Assembly (NCBI RefSeq): GCF_018304965.1
Contig: NZ_JAGQED010000026.1
Location: 1 to 63,882 of the forward strand
Direction: 5' to 3'
Source: Collimonas antrihumi
GTDB taxonomy: Bacteria; Pseudomonadota; Gammaproteobacteria; Burkholderiales; Burkholderiaceae_D
DNA: 63,882 nt
Shown: one piece after another, positions 48,851 to 57,569 of the stretch
Layout of the letters: each line of letters starts with the position of its first letter
Numbering within the stretch: the first letter of the stretch is position 1
The notes under the pieces: generated by a model
Database searches by the model: none
Told to the model about the DNA's origin: nothing
What the model saw: only the letters and a program-made list of their open reading frames with translations
Made by a program: the position numbers and the translations under genes

Positions 48851-49017
48851 AATAAAATAGATAGTTTTCTTGCGCCGATGTAAGATGTTGCCCGTGGTAC
48901 TGTTTTCATATTGTTATGTTGTATGAAAACAACGAAGCAGGCGAAACGTGGGCTGGATCATTTGGCATCCTTCGCTAGCGCTTGAAGCCTGTGGCAGAAT
49001 GGTGGTCAAGTTCATTG

Positions 49018-49037
49018 CGTGTGGTCAAACCCACACG
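49018..49037. other. 7-bp inverted repeat between the OmpA paralogues
   Basis: CGTGTGG-TCAAAC-CCACACG is a compact hairpin about 100 bp before the second OmpA gene. It has no T tail, so it is not a standard terminator. It might be an operator or a leader structure. Confidence 0.3.
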
Positions 49038-49129
49038 TAACGGCCTGAACCACGTGGTACTATCCAATTTTTGATGTCGTATATTAGTTGCGCAGTTAAT
49101 CTGCGGATATCTCAACCGAGAGGAGAAAC

Positions 49130-49765
49130 ATGAATAAATTAGCAAAACTCGTCTTCGCTGCGTCCGCAGTCGTCGCACTCTCTGCCTCTGCGCAGGAAAT
49201 CAAAGATATCCAGGCAAACACTCCTAACAGTGCTTATGTGCAAGATGCACGCGGTGTAATCGCACGTGACCCGTACGGTCTGTGCTGGCACACTGGCTAC
49301 TGGACACCAGCTGATTCGGTTCCAGGTTGCGACGGCGAAATCGCTCAAGCTGCACCTGCTCCAGTTGCTCCAGCTCCAGCACCAGTTGCTCCTGCACCAG
49401 CACCAGTTTCGCAAAAAGTTACTTTTGCTGCTGACGCATTCTTTGACTTCGACAAAGCTGTCCTGAAGCCGGAAGGCAAAGCCAAGCTGGATGATCTGAC
49501 ATCGAAACTGGGCGCAATCAACCTGGAAGTCATCATCGCTGTTGGTCATACTGACTCCGTCGGTTCAGTTGCTTACAACCAAAAATTGTCGGTTCGCCGC
49601 GCTGAAGCTGTCAAGGCATACCTGGTACACAAGGGTGTCGAAGCTAACCGCGTCTACACTGAAGGTAAAGGCAAGTCGCAACCGGTCGCTGATAACAAGA
49701 CCGCTGCTGGCCGCGCTAAAAACCGTCGCGTTGAAATCGAAGTTGTTGGTACAAGTACCAAGTAA
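49130..49765 (+). CDS. ompA: OmpA-family outer membrane protein, paralogue 2
   Basis: 211 residues with a strong GAGAGGAG ribosome site, suggesting high expression. Signal peptide [20 protein letters not shown] segment akin to paralogue 1 ([22 protein letters not shown]) is followed by a Pro/Ala linker with repeated APAPVAP units. The standard OmpA C-terminal domain follows ([53 protein letters not shown]). It should tether the outer membrane to peptidoglycan. A strong terminator follows. The symbol names the family; it is not a full E. coli OmpA. Confidence 0.9.
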   Translation: MNKLAKLVFAASAVVALSASAQEIKDIQANTPNSAYVQDARGVIARDPYGLCWHTGYWTPADSVPGCDGEIAQAAPAPVAPAPAPVAPAPAPVSQKVTFAADAFFDFDKAVLKPEGKAKLDDLTSKLGAINLEVIIAVGHTDSVGSVAYNQKLSVRRAEAVKAYLVHKGVEANRVYTEGKGKSQPVADNKTAAGRAKNRRVEIEVVGTSTK

Positions 49766-49784
49766 TCGATTCAGACTCGATCAG

Positions 49785-49810
49785 AACCCCGCCTTGGCGG
49801 GGTTTTTTTT
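49785..49810 (+). terminator. Intrinsic terminator of the second OmpA gene
   Basis: AACCCCGCC-TT-GGCGGGGTT followed by eight T residues, about 20 bp after the stop codon. Confidence 0.94.
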
Positions 49811-49834
49811 CGCATTGTGATTCACTGAGACAAT

Positions 49835-49946
49835 GTAGGGTGGGCAAGATTTTTTGCCCACACGTTGCCGACCGCAACCCAATGCCGCCTGCGATAAGCG
49901 CGGTAGTGAATTTGAGGTCATGCGTGGGCACCGGTACCCACCCTAC
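49835..49946. repeat. Dispersed GTAGGGTGGGC inverted-repeat element, copy 3
   Basis: The outer arms GTAGGGTGGGCA and ACCCACCCTAC enclose a TGCCCACACG / TGCGTGGGCA pair and a different centre from copies 1 and 2. It lies between the OmpA gene and ubiG. Confidence 0.82.
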
Positions 49947-50007
49947 GCGATGGTTTTTAATCAGACAACAAACCGCAAAACCGTACTTTCCAGCTATGAT
50001 TCAACCT

Positions 50008-50703
50008 ATGAACGCAGACCCTTCAGAACTCAAGAAATTCAGCGACCTGGCTCACCGCTGGTGGGACCCGGAATCCGAGTTTCGCCCTCTGCATGAAATC
50101 AATCCCTTGCGCCTGGAGTGGATCAACTCACGCGCACCGCTTGCCGGCAAGAATGTGCTGGATATCGGCTGCGGCGGCGGCATCCTGGCTGAGTCGATGG
50201 CACGAAAAGGCGCGATCGTTACCGGCATCGACCTGTCCGACAAAGCCTTGAAGGTTGCCGACCTGCACAGCCTGGAGTCAGGCATCGAAGTCCGTTATGA
50301 AAAAATCGCCGCCGAAGAAATGGCTAGCCGCGAAGCCGGGCAATTCGACGTCGTGACGTGCATGGAGATGCTGGAGCACGTCCCGGATCCGGCATCCATC
50401 GTGCGCGCCTGCGCCACCTTGGTGAAACCTGGCGGCCAGGTGTTTTTCTCGACCCTGAACCGCAACCTGAAAGCCTATCTGCAGGCGGTCCTGGCAGCTG
50501 AATACCTGTTGCGCATGCTGCCCAAAGGCACGCATGACTACGACAAGTTCATCACGCCGGCGGAACTGGCGCAATTCGCTCGCAACGCCGGGCTGACGGT
50601 CGATGTGATGCGCGGCATGAGCTATAACCCGCTCACCCTGATCTATTCGCTCAACCAGGATACCAGCGTCAACTATCTGATGGCTTGCACCCGGCCCGAC
50701 TAG
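50008..50703 (+). CDS. ubiG: Ubiquinone biosynthesis O-methyltransferase UbiG
   Basis: 231 residues from ATG 50008; ATG 49996 is an alternative. The N-terminus [20 protein letters not shown] is typical. The SAM site is [20 protein letters not shown], with [13 protein letters not shown] downstream. It performs both O-methylations in ubiquinone synthesis. It forms a pair with gph 91 bp downstream, as in many betaproteobacteria. The longer frame upstream is repeat DNA. Confidence 0.95.
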   Translation: MNADPSELKKFSDLAHRWWDPESEFRPLHEINPLRLEWINSRAPLAGKNVLDIGCGGGILAESMARKGAIVTGIDLSDKALKVADLHSLESGIEVRYEKIAAEEMASREAGQFDVVTCMEMLEHVPDPASIVRACATLVKPGGQVFFSTLNRNLKAYLQAVLAAEYLLRMLPKGTHDYDKFITPAELAQFARNAGLTVDVMRGMSYNPLTLIYSLNQDTSVNYLMACTRPD

Positions 50704-50794
50704 CCGTGTTGCGTGGGCGGGCATTGCACTGTCCGCTTGTCTGCTTGCTTGTTAGCCTGCTTGTTGGCCTATTACTCGTACTTTAGGAATTACC

Positions 50795-51457
50795 ATGCCC
50801 TTGCCAATGCCGCGCGCCATTCTGTTCGATCTTGACGGTACGCTTGCCGACACCGCCCCGGACCTGGCCGCCGCGCTTAACCGGCTGCGCAACGATCGCG
50901 GTCTGAGCAGCACACCCTACGAACAACTGCGGCCGCACACGTCAGCCGGTGCGCGCGGCATGATCGGCGCCGCCTTCGGCCTGAAACCGGGCGATCCCGA
51001 CTATGAAGAATTGCGGGTCGGCTTCCTTGATCATTACGCCGCCGCGCTGGCGGTCGACAGCACCCTGTTCGACGGCATACCGGCGCTACTCGACGATCTG
51101 CGCCAACGCAATCTCGGCTGGGGAGTGGTGACCAACAAGGCTGCCAAGTTTACCGATCCCCTGGTTGCACAGATCGGCCTGGCAGATGCCGATTGCGTCA
51201 TTTCCGGCGACACCACCGCCCATTCGAAACCTCATCCGGAGCCGCTGCTGGAAGCCGCGCGACGCCTCAATCTACAGCCGCAGGAATGCTGGTATGTCGG
51301 CGACGATCTGCGCGATATTCAAGCCGGCCGCGCGGCCGGCATGGCTACCGTCGCCGTGGCCTGGGGCTATTGCGGCGAGAGCGCGCCGAACACCTGGGAA
51401 GCAGACGCCCTGATCGATACACCACGCCAATTGCTGGCCCTGCTACCGCAGCAGTGA
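50795..51457 (+). CDS. gph: Phosphoglycolate phosphatase (HAD family)
   Basis: 220 residues. HAD motif I is LFDLDGTLADTAPDLA (nucleophile and acid Asp). Motif II is VVTNKAAKFTDPL, and motifs III/IV are SKPHPEPLLEA with YVGDDLRDIQAGRAAGM. An AGGAAT ribosome site precedes the ATG. It removes phosphate from 2-phosphoglycolate arising from DNA repair. The short spacer before it contains 12-bp near-repeats (GCTTGTTAGCCT, GCTTGTTGGCCT). Confidence 0.93.
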   Translation: MPLPMPRAILFDLDGTLADTAPDLAAALNRLRNDRGLSSTPYEQLRPHTSAGARGMIGAAFGLKPGDPDYEELRVGFLDHYAAALAVDSTLFDGIPALLDDLRQRNLGWGVVTNKAAKFTDPLVAQIGLADADCVISGDTTAHSKPHPEPLLEAARRLNLQPQECWYVGDDLRDIQAGRAAGMATVAVAWGYCGESAPNTWEADALIDTPRQLLALLPQQ

Positions 51458-51619
51458 CTGCCATGTACGGCATCAGCGCACACGCCTGCGCGTGATTGAA
51501 CATTGTTGATTGATCGATTGAGCGGCAGCCTGCCGCCAGCCGGTTCGAAAAATTGCATAAATTAGCGGGCAAGGCTGTCTGGCAGTATATTGTGGACATC
51601 CTTGCCCAAAGGAATAAAA

Positions 51620-54600
51620 ATGGCAAACTTCCCACGTCCTTCCTGGCTGCCGCGCGCCCTGCGCTGGACCGGCATCACCGTCATTGTCTTGCTGGTATTG
51701 GCACTGATCAGCTGGCTGGCGGTGCCGCCGGTCGCCAAACACCTGGTCGAACAACAAGTCGAAGCCCAGATCGGCCGCAAGGCAACGGTCGGCAAGATCG
51801 CCTTCAATCCTTTCACCCTGACGCTGACGGCATCCGATTTCACGCTCTATGAGCAGGACAAAACCACCGCGGCATTCTCGGCAAAAACGTTGCTGGTCAA
51901 CGCCTCGTCGGCTTCGCTGTTCCGGCTGGCGCCAGTGCTGAACGAAGCCAGGCTGGTCAATCCCAATCTGCATCTCGTGCGCACCAGCGCCGACGGCATC
52001 GGCCGCTACAATTTCTCCGACGTCATCGACCGCATTCTGGCGATGCCGAAGAGCGATAAGCCTACCTTGTTTTCGGTCTCCAACATCCAGCTCGAAAACG
52101 GCACCATCAAGTTCGACGACAAGGTGACCAACAAACTGGTTGACATAGAAGCGCTCAACATCGGCCTGCCTTATGTATCGAATTTCCCCAGCAAGGTCGA
52201 CACCTTCGTGCAACCGCATGTCTCGGCCAAGGTCAACGGCACGCCGTTCGATTTGAAAGGACGTAGCAAACCATTCGCCGGCAGCATGGAAACCGCGCTG
52301 GCGATCGATATCGAACAGCTGGACGTCGCCAGCTTCGTGGCGTTTTCTCCGGTGGCGCTACCGCTGGCCATCCAGAGCACAAAACTGTCGACCAAGCTCG
52401 ATCTGACGTTTGTGCGTAACAAAGACAAACCTGAAGTATTGCTATCGGGAGCGATCAAACTGGCCGACGTCGCAATGGCTGACAAGAATGCAGCGCCGCT
52501 GCTCAAGGCGCAGGCGATCGACGTCCAGATGAATAAGCTCAATCTCCTCACCGGCAGCGCCGCACTCGATCAGATCGAGATCCGGCAACCGGAAGTCTGG
52601 GTTAACCTGAACGCTAATGGCAGCCTGAACTGGGCTGCCTTGAGCACGCCGGCCGCCAAACAGGAAATCGTCAAGGACGCGCCGAAAAAAACTGCGAGCC
52701 CGCCACCGCAAATGACTCTGGCCAAGCTCGCTATTCATGATGGCACGGTCAATTGGCTGGATGCAGCCAATGCGTCACCGGCACTGAACCTGCAGGTCAA
52801 GAACGTGGCGCTGAATGCGACCGGGCTATCGATGGCGGCCGACGCAAAACCTGCTACCGTGACGCTTTCCAGCGGCACCGAAAATGAGCAGCACATCCAG
52901 TTCATCGGCCAGATCACTCCCGCCAAAGGAATCGTCGCCGGCAAGGCCAGCATCAACGCCTTATCCCTCGCGCAGTACCAGCCCTACGTCAATCGCTCTC
53001 TGGCAGCGGTGCTATCCGGTCAGTTATCGCTCAATACCTTGCTGGCGGTAGATGGCAGCCGCGTCCGGTTGCATCAACTAGGCATCGATGTCGACGATCT
53101 CAAAGTGGCGGCAAAAGCGAGTGCAGGCGGCAGCATCGGCGCCAAGAAGATCAGCCTGGAAAACGCCAGCGTAGATACCGAAGCGCACACTTTCAATGCC
53201 GATGCATTGCGCCTGACAGGTATACAGGGTGACGTGCGCAGGGATGCCCAGGGCAAACTCAATCTGCAGCAGTTTGTCGCCAACAATGGTGGCGCAAACA
53301 AGGCGGCCGCCAACGCATCTGCCAAAAAAGCCGGACCGGGATGGGTCGCCACCCTGAGCCAGTTTGCCGTCAGCGACAGTAGCCTTGCTTACCTGGACGA
53401 CTCGGTAAAACCGGCGGTCAAGTTGCGCGCCGACGGTCTCAACCTGAGCGCCGAAAATATCTCCAGCAAGCTCGACAAACCTATCAAGGTTGCCCTGCGC
53501 ACGCAGCTCAATAAAACCGGAAAATTATCGGTCGACGGTAGCGTCGCGGCGCAAATGAAATCCGTCGCGCTCGATCTCGACGCGCAAAATCTGCCGGTCG
53601 CCGCACTGCAACCCTATTTCACCGATTACCTGAATGTGGTCCTGACTTCGGGCCTGGCCAGCAGCAAAGGCAAGTTGGCGCTGACGCTGCCTGGCGGCCG
53701 CCAGGAACTCGCGACCAGTTATAACGGCAACCTGCGCCTGGCGAATTTCCGCGTGCTGGATAAAGAAAATTCAGTGGATTTCCTGAAATGGAAACTGCTC
53801 GACGTGAGCGGCATCAACGCCAATATCGGCGGCGCCCAGCAACAGCACGTGACGTTGGCAAAAGTCGCGCTAAACGATTTCTACGCACGTATCATCTTGT
53901 CCGACAAAGCCAAACTCAACCTGCAAGATATCGTGGTATCGAAGAACGCGCCGGCGGGCGCACCTGCGCCTTCGCTGACTTCGGCCGAAGCAGGCAGCCC
54001 GGCGCCGCAGAAGGTCACAAAAACCACTTCCGAAGGCACCACCACGGTGGCGCCGATCGCCCCTGCCGCACCCAAGGCAAATGCGCCGGTAATCAAAGTC
54101 GGCCAGGTCGTCATCAAAGGCGGCAACATCAACTACACCGATAACTTCGTCAAGCCGAATTACACCGCCAACATGACTGGCATGAACGGTACCGTCGGCG
54201 CTATCGCCTCCGACAAGCCGCAACCGGCGCCGATCGACTTGAACGGCAAGATCGATAACGATGCGCCGGTCGCCATTTCAGGCTCCCTGAACCCCCTGTT
54301 CAAGCCGATGTTCCTCGACATCAAGGCCAGCGCTAACGGCGTCGAACTGCCGCGCCTGACACCGTATGCCGCCAAGTACGCCGGCTACGCCATCGAAAAG
54401 GGTAAATTGTCGATGGATGTCAGCTATCACATAGAAAACGACAAGCTGGTAGCGCAAAACAGTGTGCGTATCGACCAGTTAACATTCGGCAACAAGATCG
54501 ACAGCCCGACCGCGACCAAGCTGCCGGTACTGCTGGCGGTAGCGTTGCTGAAAGACCGTAACGGCCAGATCAACATCAACCTGCCGATCTCCGGCACCTT

Positions 54601-55282
54601 GTCGGACCCGGAATTTTCGATAGGCGGCATCATCGTCCGCATTTTCATCAACCTGATCGTCAAAGCCGTCACCTCGCCATTCGCGCTGATCAGCTCGGCG
54701 TTCGGCGGCAGCGGCGGCGACGAGCTCGGCTACGCTGAGTTCGCTCCTGGCTCGGCCACTCTCACCGCGGCCACGCAAAGCAAGCTGGATACCATCGCCA
54801 AGGCGCTGATTGACCGTCCGGCGCTGAAGCTGGACCTGACCGGCCGGGTCGACCCGAAAACCGATACCGACGGCGTCCGTCAGCAAATGCTTAACCGCAA
54901 GCTGAAAGCGCTGAAGCTCAAGGATTCGGTCGATCAAAGCGACGATGCCGATTCGGACGATGTGACCCTGACCGATGCCGACAAAGAAAAATACATGGGC
55001 AAAGTGTATGGTTCCTCAAAATTCGACAAGCCCCGTAACATCGTCGGCCTGGCAAAATCGCTGCCGACCGCGGACATGGAAAAATTGATTGTTGCCAACA
55101 CCCCGGTGACCCAGGACGCCTTGAGCGCGCTGGCAACCCGACGCGCCGAGGCGGTCCGCAAATACCTGGAAACCAAGGGCCAGATCCCGCTCGAACGAAT
55201 CTTCCTGATAGCGCCCAAATTGACTGCCGACGACATCAAAGACAAGGGCCAGCCGAATCGGGTCGACTTTGCGCTGAAATAA
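51620..55282 (+). CDS. Giant DUF748 (AsmA-like) envelope protein with OmpA-like C-terminus
   Basis: 1220 residues from ATG 51620 (AAAGGAAT ribosome site). A single N-terminal membrane helix (GITVIVLLVLALISWLAVP) is followed by a long periplasmic region rich in beta strands. DUF748 blocks occur such as VNPNLHLVRTSADGIGRYNF, NGTIKFDDKVTNKLVDIEAL and VIKGGNINYTDNFVKPNY. Near residues 1040-1220 there is a section like the OmpA peptidoglycan-binding fold (GYAEFAPGSATLTAATQSKL, RRAEAVRKYLETKG). The family is related to AsmA/TamB-type bridges proposed to move lipids between membranes; the exact role is not known. It is single, directly before ssrA. Confidence 0.9.
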   Translation: MANFPRPSWLPRALRWTGITVIVLLVLALISWLAVPPVAKHLVEQQVEAQIGRKATVGKIAFNPFTLTLTASDFTLYEQDKTTAAFSAKTLLVNASSASLFRLAPVLNEARLVNPNLHLVRTSADGIGRYNFSDVIDRILAMPKSDKPTLFSVSNIQLENGTIKFDDKVTNKLVDIEALNIGLPYVSNFPSKVDTFVQPHVSAKVNGTPFDLKGRSKPFAGSMETALAIDIEQLDVASFVAFSPVALPLAIQSTKLSTKLDLTFVRNKDKPEVLLSGAIKLADVAMADKNAAPLLKAQAIDVQMNKLNLLTGSAALDQIEIRQPEVWVNLNANGSLNWAALSTPAAKQEIVKDAPKKTASPPPQMTLAKLAIHDGTVNWLDAANASPALNLQVKNVALNATGLSMAADAKPATVTLSSGTENEQHIQFIGQITPAKGIVAGKASINALSLAQYQPYVNRSLAAVLSGQLSLNTLLAVDGSRVRLHQLGIDVDDLKVAAKASAGGSIGAKKISLENASVDTEAHTFNADALRLTGIQGDVRRDAQGKLNLQQFVANNGGANKAAANASAKKAGPGWVATLSQFAVSDSSLAYLDDSVKPAVKLRADGLNLSAENISSKLDKPIKVALRTQLNKTGKLSVDGSVAAQMKSVALDLDAQNLPVAALQPYFTDYLNVVLTSGLASSKGKLALTLPGGRQELATSYNGNLRLANFRVLDKENSVDFLKWKLLDVSGINANIGGAQQQHVTLAKVALNDFYARIILSDKAKLNLQDIVVSKNAPAGAPAPSLTSAEAGSPAPQKVTKTTSEGTTTVAPIAPAAPKANAPVIKVGQVVIKGGNINYTDNFVKPNYTANMTGMNGTVGAIASDKPQPAPIDLNGKIDNDAPVAISGSLNPLFKPMFLDIKASANGVELPRLTPYAAKYAGYAIEKGKLSMDVSYHIENDKLVAQNSVRIDQLTFGNKIDSPTATKLPVLLAVALLKDRNGQININLPISGTLSDPEFSIGGIIVRIFINLIVKAVTSPFALISSAFGGSGGDELGYAEFAPGSATLTAATQSKLDTIAKALIDRPALKLDLTGRVDPKTDTDGVRQQMLNRKLKALKLKDSVDQSDDADSDDVTLTDADKEKYMGKVYGSSKFDKPRNIVGLAKSLPTADMEKLIVANTPVTQDALSALATRRAEAVRKYLETKGQIPLERIFLIAPKLTADDIKDKGQPNRVDFALK

Positions 55283-55316
55283 GGGTTAAGGCCCTGGTTT
55301 CAATACTGGCAAGGTC

Positions 55317-55346
55317 CTGACACGAAGACTCCAAGTACGCTACAAT
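55317..55346 (+). promoter_or_regulatory. Sigma-70 promoter of ssrA
   Basis: CTGACA (-35), an 18-bp spacer and TACAAT (-10) end 12 bp before the first tmRNA base, which is the distance expected for a stable RNA promoter. Confidence 0.75.
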
Positions 55347-55358
55347 AGCAGTCTGCTT

Positions 55359-55722
55359 GGGGGCGACCTGGTTTCGACGTGGGTTACAAAGCAGCGCAGG
55401 GCATACCGAGGACCGACTACCTCGTAAATACAATCGGAATAGATCTAACTGCAAACGATAACTCGTACGCACTAGCCGCTTAATAACCGGTTAGCTCTAC
55501 ACCATCTCGTCCCTGGGGTGGGCTGGTAAAAACAGCAGTAGAGTCATTTACAGGGAATCGCTTTTAGTCGGGTTACTTGGCTAAAAGTTAAATTTAGGTG
55601 ACTCGCCTGAACGAAGCGTGTGCGTCCGCGTCGGCTGGGTTAAATCAAATGACAGCGCTAAGTATGTAGAACTGTCTGTAGAGGATTTGCGGACGCGGGT
55701 TCGATTCCCGCCGCCTCCACCA
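55359..55722 (+). ncRNA. ssrA: Transfer-messenger RNA (tmRNA)
   Basis: 364 nt. The 5' end GGGGGCG pairs with CGCCTCC before the terminal ACCA to form the tRNA-like acceptor stem. The 3' part has a T-arm (GCGGGTTCGATTCCCGC). The tag frame GCAAACGATAACTCG... encodes ANDNSYALAA and stops at TAA TAA near 55481-55487. With SmpB it rescues stalled ribosomes and adds a degradation tag. Its 3' end is a common integration site, and here this end is duplicated downstream. Confidence 0.96.
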
Positions 55723-56076
55723 CCAATACAAAAGGTCATCCTTCAGGATGGCCTTTTTTATTGGTATTGATGCATCGGAGATCGAATCCGTGTCCGGCAC
55801 GGACGCGGGGCGAAGACAGGGTTTTGGCAAGCATGCTTGCCGCTGTCTGAGCGGTTTTCGCTTGCAAGCGAAAACCCGGGAGATTCCCGCCGCCTCCACC
55901 ACCAATACAAAAGGTCATCCTTCAGGATGGCCTTTTTTATTGGTATTGATGGATCGGAGGTCGAACCCGTGTCCGGTACGGACGCGGGGCGAAGACAGGG
56001 TTTCGGCAAGCATGCTTGCCGCTGTCTGAGCGGTTTTCGCTTGCAAGCGAAAACCCGGGAGATTCCCGCCGCCTCC
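55703..56076. repeat. Tandem 179-bp repeat of the tmRNA 3' end
   Basis: GATTCCCGCCGCCTCC occurs at 55703, 55882 and 56061, exactly 179 bp apart. The two full units contain the tmRNA 3' end with CCACCA, its terminator, a GC-rich block, and two perfect palindromes (GGCAAGCATGCTTGCC and GTTTTCGCTTGCAAGCGAAAAC). The third copy is cut off right after the core. The units differ at only a few bases. Together with ssrA these look like serial attachment sites or a recent tandem duplication. No integrase is in the window. Confidence 0.88.
55731..55759 (+). terminator. Intrinsic terminator of ssrA
   Basis: AAAGGTCATCC-TTCA-GGATGGCCTTT plus a T run starts 9 bp past the mature tmRNA end. A copy recurs 179 bp downstream at about 55910-55938. 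Confidence 0.93.
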
Positions 56077-56088
56077 CCTTCCCCTGAC

Positions 56089-57213
56089 CTACCCTGATGC
56101 CGCGTTCAGCTCGTAGCTGGTACTACGCCCACCCGCATCCGATTTCCGCAACACGTCATGTGCCAGCAGATCGGTGATGTCACGCAGCGCCGTGTCTGGC
56201 GAGCACTTGGCGATCGCCGCCCATTTGCTGCTGGTGAGCTTGCCTTCAAAACCGTCGAGCAGCAGGTTGAGCAGTTTCACTTGTCGCTCGTTGAGCGGCG
56301 TCGTGGCCCAGCGCTGCCTGAACCGCGCCTTGGCCAGCACCGCGTCGAGTGTGTGCTGCGCCTGTTCGATGGCGCGATGCAGGGTATCGAGAAACCAGGC
56401 AAGCCACTCGGTGACATCAAGCGCCCCCTTTTGGGTCCGCTCCAAGATATCGTAGTAGGCCTTGCGCTCCCGCTGGATCTGCGCCGACAGGCTATAAAAG
56501 CGCTGCGGACTACCATCTGTGCGCGCCAGCAACAAATCGCCGATGGCACGGGCGATACGACCGTTGCCGTCGTCGAACGGGTGCAGGGTGACGAACCACA
56601 GATGGCCAAGTCCCGCCTTGATCAGCGACGGTTCGGTCGTTGTGTCATTGACCCAGTCGAAAAAACGACTTGTTTCCGCTTCCAGGCGATCGGCTGGCGG
56701 TGCCTCGAAATGCACCCGCTGGCGGCCGATAGGGCCAGATACGACCTGCATCGGGCCGCTGGCATCGTCACGCCAGGTGGCGACGTTGAGCTTGGATAGA
56801 CCTGAATAGCCGGTTGGAAACAGCGCGGCGTACCAGCCGAACAAGCGCTCCCTAGTCACCGGCGCGTTGCAGTTGGCGGTGGCGTCAATCACCATCTCGA
56901 CCACGCCTTCGACGTGACGATCGACCGGGGCCAGGGCGCCGATGTCCACGCCCAGACGACGGGCGATGGATGATCGCACGGATTCGACATTGAGGGTCTC
57001 GCCTTCAATCTCACTGGTCTTGACCGCGTCCTCGGTGAGCGCCGCCAGGCTGGCCTGATCGCGCAGCACCATCCCGACATCGGCCAGGCGGCCCATCAAG
57101 AGGCCTTGGGCACGACCCACTTCCACCATCTGACCCGCTAATGCCGCCAGGTCGAAGTGCCAGTTCGGCCAGTCGTTGTCCAGCCAGATGTATTTGTAAT
57201 CGCCGCTATTCAT
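56089..57213 (-). CDS. Fic-domain AMP-transferase with N-terminal DUF4172 and C-terminal winged helix
   Basis: 374 residues from ATG 57213; an in-frame GTG at 57246 could extend it. The N-terminus YKYIWLDNDWPNWHFDLAAL is the DUF4172 signature. An inhibitory helix motif TSEIEG (~66-71) precedes the intact Fic motif HPFDDGNGRIAR (~211-222), which would let the enzyme transfer AMP to proteins while the inhibitory Glu holds it back. The C-terminal ~90 residues look like a winged-helix DNA-binding domain (LNERQVKLLNLLLDGFEGKL, SPDTALRDITDLLAHDVLRK). It lies beside the duplicated tmRNA end, consistent with acquired DNA. Its promoter region holds a perfect inverted repeat. Confidence 0.92.
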   Translation of the reverse strand: MNSGDYKYIWLDNDWPNWHFDLAALAGQMVEVGRAQGLLMGRLADVGMVLRDQASLAALTEDAVKTSEIEGETLNVESVRSSIARRLGVDIGALAPVDRHVEGVVEMVIDATANCNAPVTRERLFGWYAALFPTGYSGLSKLNVATWRDDASGPMQVVSGPIGRQRVHFEAPPADRLEAETSRFFDWVNDTTTEPSLIKAGLGHLWFVTLHPFDDGNGRIARAIGDLLLARTDGSPQRFYSLSAQIQRERKAYYDILERTQKGALDVTEWLAWFLDTLHRAIEQAQHTLDAVLAKARFRQRWATTPLNERQVKLLNLLLDGFEGKLTSSKWAAIAKCSPDTALRDITDLLAHDVLRKSDAGGRSTSYELNAASG

Positions 57214-57251
57214 GCGGAGATTATGATCCCTATTCACCGCAAGCACAAGTT

Positions 57252-57276
57252 AATCACCGCATATTGTGCGGTGATT
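57252..57276. promoter_or_regulatory. Operator-like inverted repeat before the Fic gene
   Basis: AATCACCGCA-TATTG-TGCGGTGATT has perfect 10-bp arms about 40 bp before the Fic start codon. A matching half-site (ATTCACCGCA) begins at 57232, exactly 20 bp away. Outer arms ATGCGGAGA (57212) and TCTCCGCAT (57288) enclose the block. The layout fits autoregulation by the winged-helix end of the Fic protein, or control by an unknown regulator. Confidence 0.6.
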
Positions 57277-57405
57277 GTTAGTGACATTCTCCGCATCTTT
57301 GGTGTTGCGAATGCGGGCTAACTCCAAAAATGGGGGATTGAACCGGCGCGGTGAAATCACGCAGATTTGAAGCAACGCGGCGGGAACCATACATGCACCA
57401 TGAAA

Positions 57406-57421
57406 TGGCATGCGCACCGCA
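57406..57421 (+). promoter_or_regulatory. Candidate sigma-54 promoter for amt
   Basis: TGGCATG, four bases, CCGCA matches the -24/-12 consensus TGGCACG-N4-TTGCA at the invariant GG and GC with correct spacing, about 150 bp before the amt start. Nitrogen-regulated ammonium transporters are often sigma-54 dependent. A convincing NtrC site upstream was not found. Confidence 0.5.
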
Positions 57422-57569
57422 CAACTAGTGTGCAATACGCTGCGCCATGAAACTCTGAATAGATATTTTCCTTTAAATACAATAACTTAAAAATCTCACC
57501 AAAATGGAATGATTTTTGCTTGTGCACAGCGACGCGATTTTTTTTGCACAACTATTGGGAGATTTTTGC

